Assembly (NCBI RefSeq): GCF_900128995.1
Contig: NZ_FQUE01000011.1
Coordinates: 21,401-85,400, forward strand
Direction: 5' to 3'
DNA length: 64,000 nucleotides
From: Loktanella atrilutea
GTDB lineage: Bacteria; Pseudomonadota; Alphaproteobacteria; Rhodobacterales; Rhodobacteraceae
How positions within the stretch are numbered: position 1 is the stretch's first letter; each line of letters starts with the position of its first letter. The position numbers and the translations under genes were made by a program. Below the pieces are notes generated by a model. That model ran no database searches and was not told the origin of the DNA. It was given only the letters and a program-made list of their open reading frames with translations. Positions 53,975-62,019 of the stretch are shown here, one piece after another.

Positions 53975-55018
53975 TCAGCGAGTCCAGGGATAGCCCTGCG
54001 CGTCCCGCTCTGCAGTGTATTTGTCCAGCAGTTCGCGGTAGCTTGCCAGCATGCCCGCACCGTCAAGGCCCGCGGCGGTCGCCTGTTCGACCCATGCGTC
54101 GATGTAGGGTTTGCCACGCTCGACCAGCTTGTCGCGCTCCGCCGCATCGAGTTCGATCACCTCGACGCCGGCGTCCTTCATGGTCTGCACGGCGGCGTCG
54201 TTGTCGGCATTGATCAGCTCGCCCAGCGTGTCGGCCATGCCGACGCCCGCCTCGTTCAGCGCGGTCTGCTGTTCCGGCGTCAGCGCGTCATAGGCGAACT
54301 TGTTCATGAAGATGCCCAGCGCGCCGACCTGGCCCCAGTTCAGGATCGTATAGCTGGTCATGACCTCCTGCTGCTTCAACGCGGCGACGGCGTAGGAATA
54401 GCCCTGCGAGCAATCGAGCAGGCCGGTGTCGAGACCCTGGTAGGCGTCGTAGATCGGCATGGCGACCATGTTGGCGCCAAGATCGCGGAAGACGTCGCCG
54501 TAGGCGCCGACACCGCGCACCTTCAGGCCGGACACGTCGTCGACGGTGCGGATCGTGGTACCCTTGCAACCGATGTTGACCGCAGAGGTGGTGAAGGTTC
54601 CAAGGTAGACGAGATCCTGCGCCGCAAGGTTCTCGGTAATTGTCGGATCCGTGCGCATCAATTCGTCCGTGGCGCGCATCCCGACCCAGGAATCGTTGTT
54701 CAGCAGCGGCAGGTCGGCGATGTCATAGGCCACCATCTCCTGCGGGAAATAGACGCCGATAATGGTGCCGAGGTCAGCGACGCCGTCGCTGACGCCCTGC
54801 AGGGCCGCATCAGCCTTGAACAGCGCGCCGCCCCACTGGATATCGATGGTCAGATCGCCATTCGTGCGCGCCGCGACATCATCGGCAAAAGCCTGCGTCG
54901 CCTCGGCGCGGGCGCCGCGGTTCGGACCGGCCTCGCCGAGAATCAGCGTCGTCTGTGCGGCCATCGACGTCGCCGCCATGCCAAAAGCCACCGTTGCGGC
55001 GGTCAAAGTCGTTCTCAT
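53975..55018 (-). CDS. dctP: TRAP transporter solute-binding protein (DctP family), second system
   Basis: This 347-residue binding protein has a signal peptide ending near ATSMAAQT (about 22). DctP features are the segment GGALFKADAALQGVSDGVADLG, cited as ALQGVSDGVADLG, then GLKVRGVGAYGDVFRDLGA with the conserved Arg, and AYQGLDTGLLDCSQG. The start MRTTLTAAT is chosen because an upstream extension of 23 codons has no signal character. It is the first gene of the TRAP-iclR unit, with two IclR-type sites 19-53 bases before it. The ligand is inferred to be a medium-chain dicarboxylate. Confidence 0.9.
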   Translation of the reverse strand: MRTTLTAATVAFGMAATSMAAQTTLILGEAGPNRGARAEATQAFADDVAARTNGDLTIDIQWGGALFKADAALQGVSDGVADLGTIIGVYFPQEMVAYDIADLPLLNNDSWVGMRATDELMRTDPTITENLAAQDLVYLGTFTTSAVNIGCKGTTIRTVDDVSGLKVRGVGAYGDVFRDLGANMVAMPIYDAYQGLDTGLLDCSQGYSYAVAALKQQEVMTSYTILNWGQVGALGIFMNKFAYDALTPEQQTALNEAGVGMADTLGELINADNDAAVQTMKDAGVEVIELDAAERDKLVERGKPYIDAWVEQATAAGLDGAGMLASYRELLDKYTAERDAQGYPWTR

Positions 55019-55036
55019 CGTCGCTCCTCCCAGAAC

Positions 55037-55071
55037 TTCCACTAATGCGAATACAGTTCCACTATATGGAA
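55037..55071. promoter_or_regulatory. Paired IclR-type operator sites upstream of the TRAP operon
   Basis: TTCCACTAATGCGAA and TTCCACTATATGGAA start exactly 20 bases apart. The second is a near-perfect TTCCA-N5-TGGAA palindrome. They lie just before the binding-protein start. The consensus and spacing match the pair upstream of the FadJ-like gene. Confidence 0.65.
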
Positions 55072-55147
55072 TTGAGCAGTGTCGCAATGAGGTTTTTGAC
55101 CATGAGTGGAAATTGCTTGGGAATAGTGTCGAATGATCTGTGAAAAC

Positions 55148-55939
55148 TCAGGGCGCTGGCGGCGAGAGAAAAGTGCGCGTGCTACTGGCAAGGTTGCCAA
55201 CATGGTCCGCCCGGTCCTTCAGCGCGACACCGGAGAGGTTCAACGCTTGCGCCTGTCGGAAAAGATAAACGGTCTTTGACGCGGCGCGGGCAAAATCCAG
55301 ACCCGCGGGCCGCACGTTCGAGATGCAGTTCCGCCGCGCGTCCTTCAGCCCCACCTCTGGCATCCACGTGAAATAAAGGCCCAGTGAGTCCGGCGAGGAC
55401 AATCCCGGACGCTCGCCGATCAGCACGAGGGCCGCGCGGGCGCGCAGCAACGCACCGACATGATCCCCGACCGCAACACGAGCCTGCGTCACGATTACCG
55501 GTCGGGCAATCCGCACATCGGACAGCAAGGGCACGACAGCCTGCAGGAACGGCACAGCGTTACGCTGAACCGCCAGCGATGACAGCCCGTCGGCGATGAC
55601 CAGCGCCAGATCGGGCGCCTCGGCTCGCAATGACTCTGCATCCTCTGACATGAGCATGCCGCCCTTCGGCGGGTGGCGCAGGTAGTCGTCCCTGTCGACC
55701 GCACGACTGCGCAAGGCGATGGCGGGGGGCAGCCCCTCTATCCCCGCCAACTCGGCGGTCAACGCTTTCACATCCAGCGGCAGGTGCACCGCATCGCGAG
55801 CCTCTGCATGGGCTTGCTGGAACGCCAGCAACTCTCGCGTGGGCAGGCTGACACCGACCCGGCCCAGTCCGATCCGAGCATCGGTGAAGCGGCGCAGAAG
55901 GCGCCAAGGATCTTCGGTCAGGGGGGGCTGACCAGTCAT
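55148..55939 (-). CDS. eutC: Ethanolamine ammonia-lyase small subunit
   Basis: This 263-residue small subunit of the adenosylcobalamin-dependent lyase converts ethanolamine to acetaldehyde and ammonia. Recognised segments are DARIGLGRVGVSLPTRELLAFQ (cited as RIGLGRVG), LRSRAVDRDDYLRHPP, VIADGLSSLAVQRNA and the C-terminal GERPGLSSPDSLGLYFTW and RRNCISNVRPAGL. The start MTGQPPLTEDPW overlaps the eutB stop by four bases. No microcompartment or eutA reactivase gene is adjacent, so the pathway is of the short, soluble type. Confidence 0.94.
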   Translation of the reverse strand: MTGQPPLTEDPWRLLRRFTDARIGLGRVGVSLPTRELLAFQQAHAEARDAVHLPLDVKALTAELAGIEGLPPAIALRSRAVDRDDYLRHPPKGGMLMSEDAESLRAEAPDLALVIADGLSSLAVQRNAVPFLQAVVPLLSDVRIARPVIVTQARVAVGDHVGALLRARAALVLIGERPGLSSPDSLGLYFTWMPEVGLKDARRNCISNVRPAGLDFARAASKTVYLFRQAQALNLSGVALKDRADHVGNLASSTRTFLSPPAP

Positions 55940-57327
55940 GGCTGCAACCGCGCCAGACTGCGGGCGAAGCCAACTGGGACGCCGCCCGGCAGCCGAAATC
56001 CGTCGGTGCTGTCCATGATGCCCATGCGCCCCAGCCAATCATCGAACTCCGGCGCGGGTTTCACCCCCAGCACACGGCGAAGGTAAAGCGCGTCGTGGAA
56101 GGATGTCGTTTGATAGTTCAGCATGATGTCATCCGCCCCCGGAATCCCCATGATGAAGGTCACGCCCGCCACGCCCAGCAGCGTCATCAGCGTATCCATG
56201 TCGTTCTGATCCGCGTCGGCGTGATTGGTATAGCAGACGTCGCATCCCATCGGCAGGCCCAGCAGCTTGCCGCAAAAATGATCCTCCAGCCCCGCGCGGA
56301 CGATCTCTCTCCCGTCGAACAGATACTCCGGCCCGATGAAGCCGACGACGGTGTTGACCAGCAAAGGGTCGAAGTGGCGTGCGACGGCGTAGGCTCGCGC
56401 CTCGCAAGTTTGCTGGTCGAGGCCGTGGTGTGCCCCCGCCGACAGGGCCGACCCCTGCCCCGTTTCGAAATACATGACGTTTTGCCCGACATGGCCGCGG
56501 TTCAGCGACAGGGCGGCATCCTGCGCCTCGGCCAGATCCGACAGGGTGAAGCCAAAGGAGGCGTTGGTGGCTTCGGTGCCGCCGATGCTCTGGAACACCA
56601 GATCGACGGGGGCGCCGCCTTCGATGCATTCAAGCGTGTTGGTCACGTGGGTCAGCACGCAGGACTGGGTGGGGATGGCATACTGTTCGATGATTTCGGC
56701 CATCAGATGCGTCAGGCGGCTGGCCTGAGCGACATTGTCGGTCGCGGGATTGATGCCAATGACAGCATCCCCGGCCGCATACATCAACCCGTCGAGAATC
56801 GAGGCTGCGATGCCGTTCACGTCGTCCGTCGGGTGATTGGGCTGGATGCGTGTGGACAGGCGGCCCGGCAACCCGATGGTCCCGCGAAACGCAGTGGTTA
56901 CATGGCACTTCTTAGCTACGAGGATCAGATCCTGATTGCGCATGATCTTGGCGACAGCCGCCGCCATTTCAGGCGTGATGCCGCGGCGAATGGCGGTCAG
57001 GACGGGTGTCGTGGCGATGTCAGACAGCAGCCAGTCGCGAAAATCGCCGACCGTCAGATGGGCGATGGTCGCGAAGGCTGCGGCATCGTGGGTATCGACA
57101 ATCAGGCGGGTGACGGCGTCCCTGTCGTAGGGAATCAGGGCGTCGGTCAGGAAGGTGGCAAGCGGCAGATCCGCCAGCACCGTCTGCGCCGCCGCCCTTT
57201 CCCGCGCCGTACGGGCCGCGACCCCGGCCAAACGGTCGCCGGCCCGGTCGGGCGTTGCTTTTGCCATCACCTCTGTCAGCGTGGCGAAGATGAAGACGTG
57301 GCCGCCGACGGTAGATCGATAGGACAT
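55936..57327 (-). CDS. eutB: Ethanolamine ammonia-lyase large subunit
   Basis: This 463-residue catalytic subunit forms a TIM barrel with the cobalamin and substrate site. Clear segments are IGLPGRLSTRIQPNHPTDD, ASILDGLMYAAGDAVIGINP, VFQSIGGTEATNASFGF, MYFETGQGSALSAGAHHG and GLPMGCDVCYTNHADADQNDM (cited in parts). The end is near GVPVGFARSLARL. The frame continues 114 codons upstream, but MSYRSTVGGHVFIF is the normal start. The gene is divergent from an ABC transporter across 217 bases. Acetaldehyde would need a dehydrogenase encoded elsewhere. Confidence 0.95.
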   Translation of the reverse strand: MSYRSTVGGHVFIFATLTEVMAKATPDRAGDRLAGVAARTARERAAAQTVLADLPLATFLTDALIPYDRDAVTRLIVDTHDAAAFATIAHLTVGDFRDWLLSDIATTPVLTAIRRGITPEMAAAVAKIMRNQDLILVAKKCHVTTAFRGTIGLPGRLSTRIQPNHPTDDVNGIAASILDGLMYAAGDAVIGINPATDNVAQASRLTHLMAEIIEQYAIPTQSCVLTHVTNTLECIEGGAPVDLVFQSIGGTEATNASFGFTLSDLAEAQDAALSLNRGHVGQNVMYFETGQGSALSAGAHHGLDQQTCEARAYAVARHFDPLLVNTVVGFIGPEYLFDGREIVRAGLEDHFCGKLLGLPMGCDVCYTNHADADQNDMDTLMTLLGVAGVTFIMGIPGADDIMLNYQTTSFHDALYLRRVLGVKPAPEFDDWLGRMGIMDSTDGFRLPGGVPVGFARSLARLQP

Positions 57328-57458
57328 GGCATCCGGATCCCTGTTTGCATCCACCCTACATGTCGCACGGCAGACGAAAAGGCCCGGAGATGACGAAAAG
57401 CTTCCCGAGAGGCACCTTTGGCCAAGGCGCCCCAGACTTCTGCTTGCGTTAATGAGTA

Positions 57459-57503
57459 GCCCGGCTAACGTGGTCACACCATTGTCATACGGCCCGGTTA
57501 ACG
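57459..57503. promoter_or_regulatory. Direct-repeat candidate operator between eutB and the ABC operon
   Basis: GCCCGGCTAACG and GCCCGGTTAACG differ at one base and start 33 bases apart, about three helical turns. They lie in the shared divergent region of 57328-57544. A possible binding site for the MarR regulator encoded at the operon's end; unproven. Confidence 0.4.
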
Positions 57504-57544
57504 GCTGCCGACACGTTCCGCTGCAATCATGATCGGAGTTTTCC

Positions 57545-58648
57545 ATGATCTCGAAAACCACACTGCTGACGACCGTCAGCGCCGTTTCCGTGCTGTTCGC
57601 ACCGCTGGCGCAAGCCCAGACGATGGACGAACTGGTCGCCGCCGCCAACAAGGAAGGCCGCCTGACCACGGTCGCCCTGCCCCACGACTGGTGCGGCTAT
57701 GGCGGTGTCATCGACGGCTTCAAGGCGAAGTATCCCGATATCGAGGTCAACGAGCTGAACCCCGATGCAGGGTCTGCAGACGAGCTTGAGGCGATCCGCG
57801 CCAACAAGGGCAACACCGGGCCGCAGGCGCCCGACGTGATCGACGTAGGCCTGTCATTCGGTCCCGCCGCGATGGAAGAGGGACTAATCCAGCCCTACAA
57901 GGTCTCGACCTGGGACAGCATCCCCGATGGCGCCAAGGATGCCGACGGCAACTGGTACGGCGACTACTACGGCGTCATGTCGTTCCTCGTGAACACCGAT
58001 CTGGTGGACAACGTGCCGACGTCCTTCGCGGATTTGCTGAAGCCGGAATATGCAGGCAGCGTCGCGCTTGCCGGTGACCCCCGCGCGTCGAACCAGGCGA
58101 TCCTCGCCGTCATGGCCGCCGGCATGTCGACAGGCGCAGAGCCGGGGGAGGCCGCGGCGAAGGCCGGTCTCGAATATTTTGCCGAGATGAACAAGATGGG
58201 CAACTTCGTCCCCGTCATCGGCAAGGCCGGCACGCTGGCCCAAGGCACAACGCCCATCGTAATTCAGTGGGACTACAACGGCCTGGCCGCCCGCGATACG
58301 CTGAATGGCAACCCGCCGGTCGAGGTGGTGGTACCCTCTGACGCCGTTCTGGCAGGTGTCTACGTGCAGGCGATCAGTGCCCGCGCGCCGCAGCCAAACG
58401 CGGCGAAGCTCTGGATGGAATACCTCTACTCCGACGAAGGTCAGCTCGGCTGGTTGGCCGGCTACTGCCACCCGATCCGGTTCAACGACCTCGCGAAGGC
58501 CGGTTCGATCCCGCAGGACCTGATGGAAGCCCTGCCGCCGGCCGAAAGCTATGAGGCTGCCGTGTTCCCGACCCTTGATCAGGTAAACGCGAACAATGCC
58601 GCCGTCGTGGCAGGCTGGGACAGCACAGTCGGCGCGAACGTCCAGTAA
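57545..58648 (+). CDS. ABC transporter periplasmic binding protein (PotD/Fe(III)-type fold)
   Basis: This 367-residue periplasmic protein has a signal peptide ending near APLAQAQT (about 25). It begins MDELVAAANKEGRLTTVALP, the pattern of extracellular binding proteins of the putrescine/iron/aminoethylphosphonate group. DVIDVGLSFGPA and YGVMSFLVNTDLVDNVPTSFADLL follow. An HDWCGYGG segment could contribute to ligand binding. It is followed by a terminator-like hairpin, two permeases and an ATPase. The divergent eutBC suggests an amino-alcohol or related compound as ligand, but this is only contextual. Confidence 0.88.
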   Translation: MISKTTLLTTVSAVSVLFAPLAQAQTMDELVAAANKEGRLTTVALPHDWCGYGGVIDGFKAKYPDIEVNELNPDAGSADELEAIRANKGNTGPQAPDVIDVGLSFGPAAMEEGLIQPYKVSTWDSIPDGAKDADGNWYGDYYGVMSFLVNTDLVDNVPTSFADLLKPEYAGSVALAGDPRASNQAILAVMAAGMSTGAEPGEAAAKAGLEYFAEMNKMGNFVPVIGKAGTLAQGTTPIVIQWDYNGLAARDTLNGNPPVEVVVPSDAVLAGVYVQAISARAPQPNAAKLWMEYLYSDEGQLGWLAGYCHPIRFNDLAKAGSIPQDLMEALPPAESYEAAVFPTLDQVNANNAAVVAGWDSTVGANVQ

Positions 58649-58665
58649 GCGATTGACATGACAAC

Positions 58666-58698
58666 GCCTCTTCCGGATGTCTCCGGAAGAGGCTTTTT
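58666..58698 (+). terminator. Rho-independent-type hairpin after the binding-protein gene
   Basis: A perfect 12-bp stem (GCCTCTTCCGGA) with loop TGTC is followed by TTTTT. It starts 17 bases after the stop and ends 16 bases before the permease start. Because transporter genes follow in the same direction, it is probably a leaky terminator. Confidence 0.8.
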
Positions 58699-58713
58699 CG
58701 AGGGCGGGCCCTG

Positions 58714-59580
58714 ATGGCGCGACACGTGGCAATCGTTGATACGGCGCAGAAATGGGTGGGCCTTGTGCCCTTCATGCTGTTCACTGGTCTTTTCCTGATT
58801 GCACCCACACTGTTCATTGTGATCGGCGCCTTCCGTACCCCCGCCGGCGGTTTCACCCTTCAGAATATCCTTGACCTCAATACCCCGACGATCCTCTCGG
58901 CCTACTGGGTCTCGATCAAGGTCAGCTTTTTGTCCGCGCTGCTGGGCTGCCTGATCGGCTTTGCCATGGCTGCGGCGATGACGCTGGGCGGGATCAGTCG
59001 CCGTGTCAAAAGCCCTTTGATGACTTTCTCCGGTGTCGCATCCAACTTCGCCGGCGTGCCGCTGGCCTTTGCCTTCATCGCCACCATCGGTCCGGCGGGC
59101 CTAATCACGATGTATCTGCGCACGGAGTGGGGCATCAACCTGCGTATGTACGGCTGGAACCTGCTCAGCACTTGGGGCCTGATCATCACATACCTGTTCT
59201 TCCAGATCCCGTTGATGATCCTGATCATCACGCCGGCTTTGGAAGGATTGAAGCGCGAATGGCGCGAGGCGGCAGACATCCTCGGCGCGACCCGGCTACA
59301 GTACTGGCGGATGGTCGCGCTGCCGATCCTGTTCCCGTCGATCCTTGGCACCATGGCGCTGCTTTTTGCCAATGCCTTTGGCGCCGTTGCCACTGCAATC
59401 GCCCTGACCGGCCCATCTTTGAACATCGCGCCGATCCTGCTGTACGCGCAGATCAGGGGCGACGTGCTGGGCAATCCGAACCTTGGTTACGCACTTGCCT
59501 TCGGCATGATTCTGATCACCGGGGCGGCCAACACGCTTTATATCGTGCTGCGCCTGCGGGCAGAGAGGTGGTTAAAATGA
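58714..59580 (+). CDS. ABC transporter permease (first)
   Basis: This 288-residue inner-membrane permease is of the PotB/CysT type with about six hydrophobic segments. The EAA loop is EWREAADILGATRLQYWRMV, followed by ALPILFPSILG. It starts 15 bases after the terminator-like structure. Its stop overlaps the second permease start (ATGA). It forms a heterodimer with that permease. Substrate follows from the binding protein and is unknown. Confidence 0.92.
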   Translation: MARHVAIVDTAQKWVGLVPFMLFTGLFLIAPTLFIVIGAFRTPAGGFTLQNILDLNTPTILSAYWVSIKVSFLSALLGCLIGFAMAAAMTLGGISRRVKSPLMTFSGVASNFAGVPLAFAFIATIGPAGLITMYLRTEWGINLRMYGWNLLSTWGLIITYLFFQIPLMILIITPALEGLKREWREAADILGATRLQYWRMVALPILFPSILGTMALLFANAFGAVATAIALTGPSLNIAPILLYAQIRGDVLGNPNLGYALAFGMILITGAANTLYIVLRLRAERWLK

Positions 59581-60353
59581 CCCGCTTCGCCGCCTGGGCC
59601 GCGATCATCTCTGGGTGCCTGTATTTCCTGATGCCGATGATCGGGATGACGGAGTTCTCGCTGTCCATGCGGCGCGGCGTCTATTCGCTGGATGCCTACC
59701 GCGTCGTCATGGCAGACCCGCAATTTCAAGCGACATTTGCCTATTCGTTGATCATGGCGTTGCTGACGATCGTCTTCGGCGTGCTGCTGGTTGTGCCGAC
59801 CGCCTACTGGGTGCAACTCAAGATGCCGCGTATGCGGCCGGTGGTCGAGTTCGTCACCCTGCTGCCGCTCGTGATTCCCGCCATCGTCGTGGTTTTCGGC
59901 TACATCAGGTTATACAATACGTCGGGTTGGCTACCGCTGACCGGTTCTGTCACGGGCACCAACCTGTTGCTGATGTTCGGTTATGCGACGCTCGCCCTGC
60001 CCTACATGTACCGCGCTGTCGACACCGGGCTGCGCAGCATCGACGTCGCCACCCTGACCGAAGCGGCGCAGAGCCTCGGCGCCGGCTGGTTCCGCATCAT
60101 GGCGACGCTGATCCTGCCCAATGTACTGAGCGCCGTACTGTCCGGTGCCTTTCTGACACTGGCCATCGTAATCGGGGAATTCACCATGGCGGCGCTGCTC
60201 GACCGCCCCGCCTTTGGTCCCTACATGCAGATCCTTGGCGCCAACCGAGCCTACGAACCCGCAGCGCTGGCTGTCATCGCATTCGCGATCACTTGGGCCT
60301 GCATGGGTCTGATCCAGATGGTCAGCCGTCTGTCCAAACATAAAAGAGCTTGA
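59577..60353 (+). CDS. ABC transporter permease (second)
   Basis: This 258-residue permease is of the PotC type with about six hydrophobic segments. The EAA loop is LTEAAQSLGAGWFRIMATLI, followed by LPNVLSAVLSGAFLTLAI. The start at MTRFAAWAAI overlaps the first permease stop by four bases. An upstream in-frame extension lies inside that gene. It precedes the ATPase gene by three bases. It pairs with the first permease to form the translocation path. Confidence 0.92.
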   Translation: MTRFAAWAAIISGCLYFLMPMIGMTEFSLSMRRGVYSLDAYRVVMADPQFQATFAYSLIMALLTIVFGVLLVVPTAYWVQLKMPRMRPVVEFVTLLPLVIPAIVVVFGYIRLYNTSGWLPLTGSVTGTNLLLMFGYATLALPYMYRAVDTGLRSIDVATLTEAAQSLGAGWFRIMATLILPNVLSAVLSGAFLTLAIVIGEFTMAALLDRPAFGPYMQILGANRAYEPAALAVIAFAITWACMGLIQMVSRLSKHKRA

Positions 60354-60356
60354 TGC

Positions 60357-61415
60357 ATGGCGTTTCTGGAACTGGCCCACCTCGACAAGTCCTTCGGCGC
60401 GAACCATGTCGTGAAGGACTTCAACCTGAGCATCGACAAGGGCGAGTTCGTGTCGTTGCTGGGTCCGTCGGGTTGCGGCAAGACGACGGTGCTGCGCATG
60501 GTCGGCGGATTCGAGGATCCGACCGCCGGCACCATCAGCATCGACGGTCAGGACGTCACGCGACTGAAGTCCAATCAGCGCAAGATCGGCATGGTGTTTC
60601 AGTCCTACGCCCTGTTTCCCAACCTGACCGTCGCGCAGAACGTGGCCTTCGGGCTGAAGGTCGCCGGCATCGACAAGAAGGAAACCGCCGACCGGGTCAA
60701 GGAGATGCTGACCCTGATCGGCCTTGGTGACCTTGGCGCACGCTATCCGTTCCAGCTGTCCGGCGGCCAGCAGCAGCGCGTCGCCCTCGCCCGCGCGCTT
60801 GCCGTGCGCCCAAAGGTGCTTTTGTTGGACGAGCCGCTTTCGGCGCTTGATGCCAAGATACGCGCCAGCCTGCGGCGCGAGATCCGCGCGATCCAGCAGC
60901 GGCTTGGCATCACCACGATCTTCGTCACTCACGATCAGGAAGAGGCGTTGTCGATGTCAGATCGCGTCGTCGTGATGACACAGGGCCGTGCCGACCAGAT
61001 CGGCACGCCGTTCGAGATCTACAACACCCCCGCCACGCGCTTCGTCGCGGGCTTCGTCGGAACGCTCAACACCTTCGACGCCACCCTGACCGATCCTGCG
61101 ACCGGCACCGTCCGTATGGGCGACACGCAGGTCGTGCTGAACCGACAGGTGAAGGCCGCGGCGGGTACCCCCGTCGCTTTGGCGATGCGCCCGGAGTCAG
61201 CAACGCTCGGCGCGGGTCAGCCGGGTGACGTGACCTTGACCGGCCGCATTACGGAGGTTCAATTCCTCGGCGCGATCATCCGCATTACCGCCGATCTGGG
61301 GCGACAGAGCCTGACACTGGACACCTTCAACAGGTCAGAAACGCCCCCGCCCGCCGTCGGATCAGAGGTGACGATCAGCTTGCCGCACAGCGGCATGGTC
61401 GTGCTGGCCGGCTAG
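60357..61415 (+). CDS. ABC transporter ATP-binding protein with TOBE domain
   Basis: This 352-residue ATPase is of the PotA/FbpC class. Walker [10 protein letters not shown] is at about 38-46, the Q-loop in [11 protein letters not shown], signature [17 protein letters not shown], Walker [15 protein letters not shown] and H-loop [11 protein letters not shown]-terminal TOBE-like regulatory domain runs from about 240. It energises the two permeases. It ends the transport genes; the MarR regulator gene follows after 94 bases. Confidence 0.94.
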   Translation: MAFLELAHLDKSFGANHVVKDFNLSIDKGEFVSLLGPSGCGKTTVLRMVGGFEDPTAGTISIDGQDVTRLKSNQRKIGMVFQSYALFPNLTVAQNVAFGLKVAGIDKKETADRVKEMLTLIGLGDLGARYPFQLSGGQQQRVALARALAVRPKVLLLDEPLSALDAKIRASLRREIRAIQQRLGITTIFVTHDQEEALSMSDRVVVMTQGRADQIGTPFEIYNTPATRFVAGFVGTLNTFDATLTDPATGTVRMGDTQVVLNRQVKAAAGTPVALAMRPESATLGAGQPGDVTLTGRITEVQFLGAIIRITADLGRQSLTLDTFNRSETPPPAVGSEVTISLPHSGMVVLAG

Positions 61416-61509
61416 TTCCAGCTTGGGTCTTCGCGGTTCAGACGCATTCACAGGCTCTTGAAAGGTGCCGCAAGGAAGTTAGCTGCCTAATCGTTGCACA
61501 TCGAATGGT

Positions 61510-61950
61510 ATGACCGTGTCAGACGAACGCCGCCGTTTCCTCGACCTATCTTTCAAGTTTCTGCGCGACATGCGCAAGCGCTACGATACCGAGGCAAAGA
61601 GCCTGGACATGACATTGTCGCGGGCCCGCGCACTGCAGCGTATTCAAGAGAGGGAAGGTTTAACCCAGACCGAACTGGCTGAAGACCTGCAGATCGAGAC
61701 CCCTACCCTGAACCGCCTGCTTGATAAGCTTGAGCAGTCGGATTTCGTCGAACGTCGCCAGATGGACGGCGATAAACGCGTGCGCTGTATCTACCTGACC
61801 GAACCCGCCCGGGCAAAAGCGGACCAGATCGCGACCTTCAGCGCGGGAATTCGTCGTCAGGCCTTCGACGGTATCGACCCCGACGATATCCGCGCCGCAA
61901 CGCGCCTGATCGAACAGCTGATCGCCAATCTGGAAAAGTCTCAAGCCTAA
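61510..61950 (+). CDS. MarR-family transcriptional regulator
   Basis: This 146-residue regulator has a winged helix: LTQTELAEDLQIETPTLNRLLDKLE as helix-turn-helix, followed by the wing DGDKRVRCIYLTEPARAK. Dimerisation helices are at both ends. It follows the ABC operon on the same strand. The partial direct repeats between eutB and the binding-protein gene are its most likely target here. The effector is unknown; ethanolamine is a guess from context only. Confidence 0.88.
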   Translation: MTVSDERRRFLDLSFKFLRDMRKRYDTEAKSLDMTLSRARALQRIQEREGLTQTELAEDLQIETPTLNRLLDKLEQSDFVERRQMDGDKRVRCIYLTEPARAKADQIATFSAGIRRQAFDGIDPDDIRAATRLIEQLIANLEKSQA

Positions 61951-62019
61951 GCGGGATTGGCGCAAGTCAGCCCCTTGCCGAGCCGGTGGCACGGACCGTC
62001 GCAACCGGTTTGAATAGCG

